A stretch of 33,161 bases of DNA. It comes from Acidobacteriota bacterium (lineage in GTDB: Bacteria; Acidobacteriota; Blastocatellia; Pyrinomonadales; Pyrinomonadaceae). Shown piece after piece: positions 25,374 through 33,161 of this stretch (its first letter is position 1; the number at the start of each line of letters is the position of its first letter). A model generated the notes under the pieces. It was not told the DNA's origin and made no database searches. It was given only the letters and a program-made list of their open reading frames with translations. Location of the stretch: positions 1-33,161 of the forward strand of contig JAIVJM010000251.1 of NCBI GenBank assembly GCA_020199995.1, read 5' to 3'. Made by a program: the position numbers and the translations under genes.

Positions 25374-25464
25374 TAGGGGCGGCAGGACTCGAACCTGCAC
25401 CTTGCGCTAATCTGGCGCTAATACCGGGTATAAGCCGGCTGTTCTACCATTGAACTACGCCCCC
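25374..25464 (-). tRNA. tRNA-like gene, anticodon UAU (Ile, AUA), with duplicated variable arm
   Basis: The 91-nt sequence folds as a cloverleaf. The acceptor is GGGGGCG with CGCCCCT (first pair G-U) and discriminator A. The D-arm is GTTC/GAAC with the loop AATGGTA. The anticodon stem is GCCGG/CCGGT with loop CTTATAC (anticodon TAT at 25430-25432). The T-arm is GCAGG-TTCGAGT-CCTGC. The variable region is 24 nt and consists of two 11-nt copies of ATTAGCGC-M-AG plus GT. CCA is not encoded (TCA follows). A D-arm like that of tRNA-Gly, a class II-like variable region and a UAU anticodon are an unusual combination. It may be a rare Ile tRNA or a decayed tRNA. Confidence 0.8.
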
Positions 25465-25530
25465 AGCGTAATTAGAGATTTACGCCGGGCATATGCGGTG
25501 TCGGTGTGAGTGCAGAACAACCATGCTCAC

Positions 25531-25559
25531 AGTGTAGGATACAACTGACTTTTGTTCAA
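25531..25559 (-). promoter_or_regulatory. candidate promoter of the tRNA gene
   Basis: On the minus strand, TTGAAC and TACACT are separated by exactly 17 bases. The transcript would start about 60 bases before the tRNA. The -10 box is identical to that of the mdh promoter candidate. The rest of the gap between the tRNA and the Smr gene shows no ORF. Confidence 0.5.
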
Positions 25560-25637
25560 CATTGAAAAGACCCACTACCAAAAAGTACGTGCGCGCGGCC
25601 TCATCTATCTTACTTCACCAGATTCTAGTTTATCTTT

Positions 25638-25665
25638 CATCCTTCATCCTTCATCCGACATCCCT
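25638..25665. repeat. heptamer run at the end of the Smr gene
   Basis: Units CATCCTT, CATCCTT, CATCCGA and CATCCCT form a 7-nt period. On the minus strand the last codons and the TGA stop of the Smr-domain gene are part of this run. No inverted partner arm is seen. Confidence 0.65.
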
Positions 25666-26060
25666 CTTCTCGCTTCCATCATCCTCACGACGGTCGCGCC
25701 CCAGCCGCCGGCCTCGGGCGGAGCGTCGGCGTAATGCTCAACGAAGGGCATGCGCGCGAGGACGCTGCGGACGGTTTCGCGCTGCACGCCAACGCCTTTG
25801 CCGTGGATGATGCGCACCTGCCGGAAACCCGCGCGACGAGCCTCCAGCAGGTATTCTTCGACGACTGCCCGCAAGTCGCGCGGCGGGATCGAGTGGAGGT
25901 CGAAGACATCGCGTATCTCAATCCGGACGGGTTCTGTGAAGGGATTGAAGGGATCGAGGTCGTCTTCATCCTCGGACAATGAGAGCGAGTCGGACACTCC
26001 GGCGGGCGCGGTTCCCCGAAGCCCCCGGAACAGCCTTTTAATGAATTCACCGACGCTCAT
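25644..26060 (-). CDS. small Smr (MutS2 C-terminal-like) domain protein
   Basis: ATG at 26060 is preceded by AGGAG at a six-base spacing, which decides against the longer in-frame start. The 138-residue protein has an N-terminal basic helix and an acidic linker (DEDDLDP). The Smr domain follows: DVFDLHSIPPRDLRAVVEEYL, RIIHGKGVG and GGWGATVV. Free-standing Smr proteins are nucleases or nicking enzymes acting on DNA or RNA. The catalytic role is linked to the D-x-H motif and the H-G-K-G loop, both present. The C-terminal residues M-S-D-E-G are encoded by the heptamer run. It is transcribed divergently from mdh. Confidence 0.85.
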   Translation of the reverse strand: MSVGEFIKRLFRGLRGTAPAGVSDSLSLSEDEDDLDPFNPFTEPVRIEIRDVFDLHSIPPRDLRAVVEEYLLEARRAGFRQVRIIHGKGVGVQRETVRSVLARMPFVEHYADAPPEAGGWGATVVRMMEARRGMSDEG

Positions 26061-26115
26061 CTTCAACTCCTCGAACGACACCGCGCGCGCATACGGGCGC
26101 GCTCGAAAGTGTACC

Positions 26116-26144
26116 TTGACACCCGCCAGCCCGCACCTTACACT
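26116..26144 (+). promoter_or_regulatory. candidate mdh promoter
   Basis: A perfect TTGACA (26116-26121), a 17-base spacer and TACACT (26139-26144) form the best sigma-70-like promoter in the window. It points to mdh and implies a leader of about 160 bases. No other feature is evident in the 251-base divergent gap. Confidence 0.65.
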
Positions 26145-26269
26145 CGCGCTTTTCCACTTCTCACACCTGCGCGCGTCCGACAAGTTTCAGCAGAGCGCGA
26201 CGCGACACTCGGCGCGCGCGTCTGTGTCTGTGTCCGACGATTTTCCAAGCTCCCCGGCGGCGCATTTAA

Positions 26270-27247
<978 letters not shown>

Positions 27248-27275
27248 GGGGTTCAAGGCTCAAGGTTTGAAGTTG
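27248..27275. repeat. short heptamer run after mdh
   Basis: The units GTTCAAG and GCTCAAG, then GTTTGAAG, follow the mdh stop codon directly. No inverted partner is found. The adjacent palindrome is a separate element. Confidence 0.45.
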
Positions 27276-27282
27276 ATTCTTT

Positions 27283-27360
27283 AAGCCCCTTGAGGGGCGG
27301 AAGAATTTAGCCCACGGCATCAGCCGTGGGCTAAGTTCTTCCGCCCCTCAAGGGCCTCTT
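27283..27360. repeat. near-perfect 33-bp stem palindrome (REP-like) between mdh and the glycosidase gene
   Basis: Arms 27285-27317 and 27324-27356 match at 31 of 33 positions around a CATCAG loop. The outer part (CCCCTTGAGGGGCGGAAGAA) is itself partly palindromic, and the inner part is TTAGCCCACGG. There is no T-tract, so it is not a simple terminator. It shares the CCCTTGAGGG core with the element at 21872-22083, which suggests one family. Confidence 0.85.
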
Positions 27361-27380
27361 AAACACTCTGGGAGACCGAT

Positions 27381-29892
27381 TTGAAAAAGTTCGGCCTCAG
27401 CTTTCAGACAGCGCTCTGCCTGCTTTTCTTCTTCACTTTCGCCGCCGAAGCGAGCGCGCAACAGACCGCCGCGCCGCCCCCCCTCGTCCCGAAATTCCCG
27501 CTCGAAAAAAGCGGCCTTGAGCTTGAGCGGCGGGTGCAGGCGGGCGCTTTCCTCGATGTGCTCGGCAGAAAGTCCGCGCTCTACGGCTACGAGCGCCGCA
27601 CGCTTGAAGCGTGGGTCTACCCGCTCCAGATACTCGACCAGTTCGAGCTTTCCTTCCGGCTCGAAGGCTACCCGCTCGAACTGCGCGGCGCGGACACCGC
27701 CACGCTCATCAACGTCCGTCCCGAAGCGACGACCATCACCTACACGCACGCGGCCTTCACCGTGCGGCAGATCATCTACGCGCCAGTGGGCGAGCCCGGC
27801 ATCATCATGCTGCTCGAAGTCGAGAGCGCGCTGCCGCTCGGCGTGACCGTCAGCTTCCGCCCGCGTCTCAAGCTGATGTGGCCCGCGGGACTGATGACCG
27901 GGAATCTCGGCTGGGACGAGGCGGGGAAATTCTTCTACATCGCGGCTCCTCCGTATGGCCCCGGAGCTGTATGCGAAGAACGTGGAGCATTACCGGGGAC
28001 TGCTCGGCGCGACGACTCGCATTCGCACTCCGGACGAGCGGCTGGACGAAGCTTTCGAATGGGCAAAGGTCGGGATTGATAAAGGGATGGTCGAAAACCC
28101 CCTGCTCGGCACGGGGCTCGTCGCGGGCTTCCGCACGGCGGGCGAGAGCGAGCGCCCCGGCTTCGCGTGGTTCTTCGGGCGCGACGCGCTGTGGACGACG
28201 CTCGCGCTCGACTCCTACGGCGACTTCGCGTCGGCGCGCACCGCGCTCGACTTCCTCAAAAAATATCAACGTGCCGACGGCAAAATACCCCACGAGATTT
28301 CGCAGAGCGCCAGCCTCATCCCGTGGTTTACAGATTACGAGTACCCGTGGGCGAGCGCCGACTCGACGCCGCTCTACATCATCGCGCACGCCGACTACCT
28401 GCGCGCGTCGAGCGACCTCGCCTTCGTCCGCGCAAACTGGGATTCGATTCTCAAAGCTTATCGCTTCACGTCGGCGACGGACACGGACTCTAACGCCCTC
28501 GTCGAGAACACGGGCGCGGGCCACGGATGGGTCGAGGGCGGCGCGCTCTACCCGCCGCACGAAGAGATTTACATGCAGGGTCTCTGGGTCGAAGCCCTGC
28601 GCGGCGTGTCGGAGATGGCCGCTGCGCTGAAGGACGAGAGGCTCGCCGCCGAAGCGCGTGTCGCACAAGTCCGCGCCCTGATTGCGTTGGAGAGGACTTA
28701 CTGGCTGCCGGAGCGAGGCTTCTATGCCTTCGCCACCAATGCTCCGCGCGCCGCGCCGCGCAAGGCCGAGCCGGGGCCTAACCGCGACGTGCGGCAGGCG
28801 CGGATGAATGAGCTGGACAAGTCGCGTCTGGTTGACGAGGACACGGTTCTGCCGTCGGTTCCACTGTGGTGGAAGTCGCTCTCGGACGAGCGCGCGCAGA
28901 GCGAGATTGACCACCTCGGCAGCGGCCACATGGCGACCGACTGGGGCTCGCGCATCATCTCGGACGAGAGCAAGCTGTACGACCCGCTCTCGTACCACCA
29001 CGGCTCGGTGTGGCCGCTCTTCACGGGCTGGGCGAGCATGGGCGCGTACCGCTACGGCAGGCCGCACGTCGGCTATCAGGCGCTGATGGCGAACGTGCTC
29101 TTGAAGAAACAGAACACGCTCGGCTTCGTCACGGAACTGCTCTCGGGCGATTTCAACGCGGCATTCGGTCGCTCGTCTCATCATCAAATCTGGTCGGAGG
29201 CGATGATCGTCACGCCGACTTTGCGCGGCCTCTTCGGGCTCGAATCGGAGGACGGCGGGCGCGTCATACGCTTCGCGCCGCAGCTCCCCGCGGACTGGGA
29301 CGGCGCGGACGTGTTTGGGTACGTCACGGCGACCGGGACGCTTAACCTGAGCGTTGAGCGCGACGAGGGACAGACGACAATCAGCGTCTATCGCCCCGGC
29401 ATCTCGAAAGTGCTCGGCGATTATCCGCGCGTGCGCGTCGAACTCGCGCCCGCATTGCCGCTCGACGCGCGCATCCGTTCGGTGACGGTGGGTGGGCGGA
29501 CGGCGAAATTCGAGTCTAAGCGCGAGGGGGACATACAACGCGTGACGCTTTCGGTCGAGCTCACGCGGGGCGTCGAAGTCGTCATCAACCACGACGAAGG
29601 GACTGACGTTTATAAGGAAGCACAGACGCCCGCGCCCGGCGCGCGCAGCGGCGGCCTGCGTATCCTGCGCGCGCGGGCCGAAGAGGACGCGCTGCGCCTG
29701 CTGGTCGAAGGCCACGGCGGCGGCGGCGTCTACACCGTGCGCGTCCGCACGCCGCGCGAACTCGGCGAGGCGGGGGGCGTCAAAGTCATCACACACCTCG
29801 GGCGCGACGTGATGCTGGCGTTCAGTTTCGACGGGCCGGAAGGAATTTACGCGCGGCGTGAGTTAGTCATCCCTTTAAAAAGAGCGCGGTAG
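27381..29892 (+). pseudogene. secreted six-hairpin glycosidase (amylo-alpha-1,6-glucosidase/MGH1-like), internally deleted and frameshifted
   Basis: The TTG start at 27381 has GGGAG six bases upstream. The first frame has a signal peptide ending EASAQQ, then an N-terminal beta-sandwich domain with LYGYERRTLEAWVYPLQILDQFEL, running to about AGKFFYIAAPPYG. At about 27945-27970 the frame changes. The second frame, to TAG 29892, has ELYAKNVEHYRGLL, then RPGFAWFFGRDALWTTLAL, ADGKIPHEISQSASLIPWF and YPWASADSTPLYIIAHADYL, and a C-terminal sandwich domain. This is the (alpha/alpha)6 catalytic domain. By family comparison the linker between the sandwich and barrel domains (perhaps 60-100 residues) is missing at the junction. 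Catalytic-domain motifs remain intact, so the gene was functional not long ago, or the break is a consensus error. Confidence 0.78.
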
Positions 29893-29941
29893 TTGAGTGC
29901 GAAACTGGCGGAGCGCACTGCGCGCTACAACCTCGCGCGAA

Positions 29942-29978
29942 AAAAGCACGGCGGGCTATTTGAGCCCGCCGTGCTTTT
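29942..29978. terminator. bidirectional terminator between the glycosidase and sdhB
   Basis: A perfect 16-bp stem (AAAAGCACGGCGGGCT with its complement) closes a five-base ATTTG loop. A-rich and T-rich flanks serve both convergent genes. Confidence 0.92.
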
Positions 29979-30007
29979 CATTCCCACTTCCCTCGACGCC
30001 TCCGGGG

Positions 30008-30793
30008 CTATTTTCTCAGCCAGCCGAAAAGTCCATGGAGAATCGTCTCGCGGTTCTCTTCGTAAATCGCTTTTGTCAGTGGGATGGACATCGGGCAGAC
30101 GCGGACGCAGTTCTGCGCGTTGCCGCAGTTGGTGATGCCGTCTTCGCCGACGATGCCGTCCAGACGCTCGTCGCGCGTGGTCTGGCCCGTCGGGTGCATG
30201 TTCATCAGCCGCACCTGCGCGATGGCTTGCGGCCCGATGTAGTTGCCATCGCCATATTGCGGGCAGGCTTCGAGGCAGCAGCCGCAAGTCATGCAGCGCG
30301 AGTAGACGTAGCGTTCGTTCGCTTCCTCTGGTGAAATCTTCGGCCCCGGCCCCAGATCGTAAGAGCCGTCAATCTCGACCCATGCCTTGACGCGCTTGAG
30401 GTGCTCGAACATCTCCGAGCGGTCAACGACGAGGTCGCGCACGTTCGGGAATTTCGACATCGGCTCGAGTGTGATGGGCTGTTCGAGTTGATCGACGAGC
30501 GCCGAGCACGACTGCCGCACCTTGCCGTTGATGACCATCGTGCAGATGCCGCAGACCTGTTCGAGACAGTTCATGTCCCAGACGGGCGGCGTCGTCGTCT
30601 TGCCGTCCTTGGTCACGGGATTTTTGCGAATCTCCATCAACGCCGAGATGATGTTGAGGTTCGGGCGGTAGGGAATCCGAAACTCTTCCCAGTAGGGAGC
30701 CGCCCCCTGCTTCTCGCGGCGGCGGATGCGGATTTCGACCGACTTCGGGGGTGGCTTCGTCGCCTGTTCATGGCCGTTCGTGTGTGTGCTCAT
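30008..30793 (-). CDS. sdhB: succinate dehydrogenase/fumarate reductase iron-sulfur subunit
   Basis: ATG at 30793 overlaps the sdhA stop (ATGA). The 261-residue subunit has the [2Fe-2S] site NCLEQVCGICTM, with the fourth Cys in RQSC. It also has the [4Fe-4S] site CMTCGCCLEACP and the [3Fe-4S] site CGNAQNCVRVCP. The spacing C-x4-C-x2-C is as in Bacillus-type enzymes. Electrons pass from the flavin of SdhA through these clusters to the quinone site formed with SdhC. A polar N-terminal extension of about 18 residues (THTNGHEQATKPPP) precedes the domain. It is intact and the last gene of the operon. Confidence 0.96.
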   Translation of the reverse strand: MSTHTNGHEQATKPPPKSVEIRIRRREKQGAAPYWEEFRIPYRPNLNIISALMEIRKNPVTKDGKTTTPPVWDMNCLEQVCGICTMVINGKVRQSCSALVDQLEQPITLEPMSKFPNVRDLVVDRSEMFEHLKRVKAWVEIDGSYDLGPGPKISPEEANERYVYSRCMTCGCCLEACPQYGDGNYIGPQAIAQVRLMNMHPTGQTTRDERLDGIVGEDGITNCGNAQNCVRVCPMSIPLTKAIYEENRETILHGLFGWLRK

Positions 30794-32676
30794 ACCTCGT
30801 CTGATTTACCCCCCGCGTCTTCGAGTGATTTGCCCTGCTCGGTTCTCGTCTCGACCCTGCCAGAAACCGACTCGTCAACCTGCTCTTTGTTCTGGCCCCA
30901 GACCGCCGGGCCGGAGAGGTTCGCGGGCTTCTGCTCCCAACCCTGTTCGGGAACCTGCGGCGCGCCATCCTTCGGCGGAAGCTTTGACCCTTGCGCGCCC
31001 GCCGCGGCCTCGTCGTCGCGCTCGGGGAAGTCCGGCTTGTAGTGCGCGCCGCGCGACTCGTTGCGGTTCAAAGCGCCGAGCGTGATGACGCGCGCCAGCT
31101 CAATCATGTTCTTTAACTGCCGTGCGTGCGGGAGCGCGTGCGTCGCCCACATGTTCGAATCGTTCAGAGAGATGCGCCCGTAGCGTTCGAGCAGCTCAAG
31201 GAGCTTGTTGTCCGTCTCCTGCAGACGCTCGTTGTAGCGCACCACCGTCACGTTGTCCGTCATCCACTTGCCCATCTCTTCGTGAATCACGTACTGGTTC
31301 TCGGTTCCCGTCTGCTTCAGCAGCCGGGCGTTGATTTCCTGCTGGCGCTTCAGCTCGTCGTCGTAAATCTTCGACCCTTCTGCGCCGTTGCGCTCGACGT
31401 TTTTGGCGAACTCGATGGCCGCCGGGGCGGCGATGAAGCCGCCATAGACGCAACTGACGAGCGAGTTCGCGCCCAGACGGTTCGCGCCGTGAATCGAGTA
31501 GTCGCACTCGCCGGCGGCGAGGAGCCCCGGAATATTCGTCCGCTGCTCGAAGTCAACCCATAGCCCGCCCATCGAGTAATGGACGCCGGGGAAGATACGC
31601 ATCGGGACGTGGCGCGGGTCGTCGCCGACGAACATCTCGTAGATTTCCAGGATAGCGCCGAGCTTGCGGTCTAAGGTCTCAGCCGGGATGTGCGTCAGGT
31701 CGAGGTAGACCTGATTGTCGCCGCCGACGCCGTGGCCTTCGAGGCAGACCTGAAAGATTTCGCGCGTCGCGATGTCGCGCGGAACGAGATTGCCGTAGGC
31801 CGGATACTTCTCTTCGAGGAAGTACCAGCGCTCCTTCTCGGGGATGGACGAAGCGGAGCGCTTATCCTGCTTCGCCTTCGGGACCCACACGCGCCCGCCC
31901 TCGCCGCGCGCCGATTCCGACATCAGGCGGAGCTTGTCCTCGCCCGGAATCGAGGTCGGGTGAACCTGTATGAACTCGCCGTTAGCGTAGCGCGCGCCCT
32001 GCTGGTAGCAGGCCGCGACCGCCGAGCCGGTGCAGACCATCGAGTTCGTTGACTTGCCGAAGATGAGTCCGGGGCCGCCCGTCGCCATGATGACGGCGTC
32101 CGCCGGAAAGACCTTCAGCTCTAAGGTCGAGCGCTCCATTGCGACGAGGCCGCGGCAGACGCCGTGCCCGTCCAGAACGAGCGACATCATCTCCCAGCTC
32201 TCGTACTTTTTGACCTTGCCCTCGACCTCTCGGCGGCGCACCTGCTCGTCCAGCGCGTAGAGAAGCTGCTGCCCCGTCGAAGCCCCGGCGAAGGCCGTCC
32301 GGTGGTGCTTGGTGCCGCCGAAGCGACGGAAGTCGAGTAGTCCTTCCTTCGTGCGCGAAAAGGGCACGCCCATGCGGTCGAAGAGATAGATGATCGAGGG
32401 AGCCATCTCGCACATCGCCCGGGCGGGCGGCTGGTTGGCGAGGAAGTCGCCGCCGTAGACCGTGTCGTCGAAGTGCTCCCATGTCGAGTCGCCCTCGCCC
32501 TTCGTGTTGACCGCGCCGTTGATGCCGCCCTGCGCGCAGACCGAGTGCGAGCGTTTGACGGGGACGACCGAGAAGAGGTCTACGGAGTGGCCCGCCTCGG
32601 CGATCTTCATCGCGGCGGCGAGTCCCGCCAGCCCGCCGCCCACAATCGCTATCCGGATGCCGTTTTGTGCCGCCAT
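30790..32676 (-). CDS. sdhA: succinate dehydrogenase flavoprotein subunit
   Basis: ATG at 32676 lies three bases after the sdhC stop. The FAD motif is IAIVGGGLAGLAAAMK. The covalent flavin His region is RSHSVCAQGGING, followed by the active-site segments FGGTKHHRTAFAG and ALPHARQLKNMIELA, and SMGGLWVDFEQRTNIPGLLAAGEC. The 628-residue protein resembles the Bacillus/epsilon-type SdhA that pairs with a single b558 subunit. After HYKPDFPERDDE (near residue 555) the usual ending is replaced by about 70 polar residues rich in Pro, Gln, Glu and Lys, presumably disordered. The frame to sdhB stays coupled, so the tail is probably real coding sequence. Confidence 0.95.
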   Translation of the reverse strand: MAAQNGIRIAIVGGGLAGLAAAMKIAEAGHSVDLFSVVPVKRSHSVCAQGGINGAVNTKGEGDSTWEHFDDTVYGGDFLANQPPARAMCEMAPSIIYLFDRMGVPFSRTKEGLLDFRRFGGTKHHRTAFAGASTGQQLLYALDEQVRRREVEGKVKKYESWEMMSLVLDGHGVCRGLVAMERSTLELKVFPADAVIMATGGPGLIFGKSTNSMVCTGSAVAACYQQGARYANGEFIQVHPTSIPGEDKLRLMSESARGEGGRVWVPKAKQDKRSASSIPEKERWYFLEEKYPAYGNLVPRDIATREIFQVCLEGHGVGGDNQVYLDLTHIPAETLDRKLGAILEIYEMFVGDDPRHVPMRIFPGVHYSMGGLWVDFEQRTNIPGLLAAGECDYSIHGANRLGANSLVSCVYGGFIAAPAAIEFAKNVERNGAEGSKIYDDELKRQQEINARLLKQTGTENQYVIHEEMGKWMTDNVTVVRYNERLQETDNKLLELLERYGRISLNDSNMWATHALPHARQLKNMIELARVITLGALNRNESRGAHYKPDFPERDDEAAAGAQGSKLPPKDGAPQVPEQGWEQKPANLSGPAVWGQNKEQVDESVSGRVETRTEQGKSLEDAGGKSDEV

Positions 32677-32679
32677 AAT

Positions 32680-33161
32680 TTAGAAAATCCCTCCCAACAG
32701 CCCGCCGTTGCGCCACACAAAAGCCGCCGTCACATTGAACCAGAAGAAGAGCAGGAGGACGCCGAAGCCGATGCAGGCGTAGCCGGTCAAACGCTGCGCG
32801 CGCTCGCCGATGACGATGCCCCAGTCCACGGCGAAGAGCCAGATGCCGTTGGCGAAGTGCCAGATCGTCGAGGTGATGCCGACGAAGTAAATCAAGAGTA
32901 TCCACCACGTCTGGAACTCGTCGGAGACGATGTCGTAGGCGAGGTCGGGGCGATGCGCGACCGAAGTCTCGTTGAGGCCCGGGATGAGCCCGAAGCGGAA
33001 GTTCAGGAGATGGAAGAGGATGAAGAAGAAGAGGATGATTCCCGTCATGCGCTGCACGGTGTAGAACCAGTTGCGCGGGTACGGGTAAGCCAGGTTGTTC
33101 GGCCGCGCCTCGAACGTGATGAATAGCCCGTAGACCGCGTGGTAGATGAGCGGGATGAAGA
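32680..33161 (-). CDS. sdhC: succinate dehydrogenase cytochrome b558 subunit (runs off the window end)
   Basis: The frame stays open to the window edge, so the N-terminus is missing. The visible 159 residues start with FIPLIYHAVYGLFITFEARPNN, then QRMTGIILFFFILFHLLNFRF. His residues in HAVYG and FHLLNF are candidates for haem b ligands, as in Bacillus SdhC. Two more helices follow, the first with a third His (STIWHFANGIWL). The single large membrane subunit fits a di-haem type B enzyme, in which SdhC alone anchors SdhA and SdhB and holds the menaquinone site. A low-potential quinone is an inference. Confidence 0.92.
   Translation of the reverse strand, partial: FIPLIYHAVYGLFITFEARPNNLAYPYPRNWFYTVQRMTGIILFFFILFHLLNFRFGLIPGLNETSVAHRPDLAYDIVSDEFQTWWILLIYFVGITSTIWHFANGIWLFAVDWGIVIGERAQRLTGYACIGFGVLLLFFWFNVTAAFVWRNGGLLGGIF

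Noticed and set aside
25374-25464. Selenocysteine or glycine tRNA
   Set aside because: The anticodon is TAT, not TCA or NCC. The acceptor is 7 bp rather than the longer Sec form.
27283-27360. Rho-independent terminator after mdh
   Set aside because: The stem is far longer than usual, there is no T-tract, and it shares its core with another palindrome, so a repeat element fits better.
27868-29796. A 642-codon open frame antisense to the glycosidase, and similar long antisense frames elsewhere (for example 2150-3172, 3010-4389, 23485-24915)
   Set aside because: Their products are Arg/Ala/His/Asp-rich without motifs, and they mirror real genes with GC-rich third codon positions. They are composition artefacts.

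Overview
The window is a GC-rich bacterial chromosome segment with dense housekeeping genes, frequent TTG and GTG starts, and Gram-negative markers: an outer-membrane barrel protein, a two-PDZ RseP, Hfq and a cytochrome b558-type succinate dehydrogenase. The gene mix and protein style fit an Acidobacteriota member, perhaps Blastocatellia. That placement is an inference from family resemblance, not a proof.

Layout. 1-556: end of an alpha/beta-hydrolase-like gene. 633-2056 (-): a broken GT39-type glycosyltransferase. 2225-5720 (+): Gfo/Idh/MocA dehydrogenase, beta-lactamase-fold serine hydrolase and a ChrA-type transporter, tightly packed. 5853-11345 (+): SpoIID-domain protein, a 31-residue membrane ORF, a damaged miaA, then hfq, tmk and holB, closed by a terminator shared with the convergent ispG. 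11454-18854 (-): transcribed as pyrE, truA, uppS, cdsA, dxr, rseP, ispG, which links pyrimidine and tRNA housekeeping to MEP isoprenoid synthesis (dxr, ispG), lipid carrier (uppS), phospholipid precursor (cdsA) and envelope-stress proteolysis (rseP). 18899-21757: a truncated DnaQ-type exonuclease (+), two coupled VTT/DedA membrane proteins (-) and a broken barrel protein (-). 22151-25245 (+): ECF sigma factor with an in-frame TAG, its zinc-finger/FecR anti-sigma factor, a Tat-lipoprotein intradiol dioxygenase and a CxxCH haem protein. 25374-26060 (-): an odd class II-like tRNA and a small Smr protein. 26312-29892 (+): malate dehydrogenase and a broken secreted glycosidase. 30008-33161 (-): sdhC-sdhA-sdhB.

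Two features make the window unusual. First, about a dozen intergenic gaps hold short tandem repeats that all have a 7-nt period. Each locus has its own heptamer, usually as an inverted pair of arms around a short loop, and several arms supply the stop codon or last residues of the adjacent gene. Second, five genes look internally deleted or truncated (GT39, miaA, exonuclease, barrel protein, glycosidase), four of them with a frame change at the junction, and the sigma factor carries a single in-frame TAG. Either this stretch has undergone real deletion-driven decay, or the assembled consensus is wrong at several places. Read mapping would decide.

Two larger palindromes (21872-22083 and 27283-27360) share a CCCTCAAGGGG-like core and look like REP/REPIN-type elements. 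The cdsA gene carries an in-frame 20-residue tandem duplication of a membrane segment.
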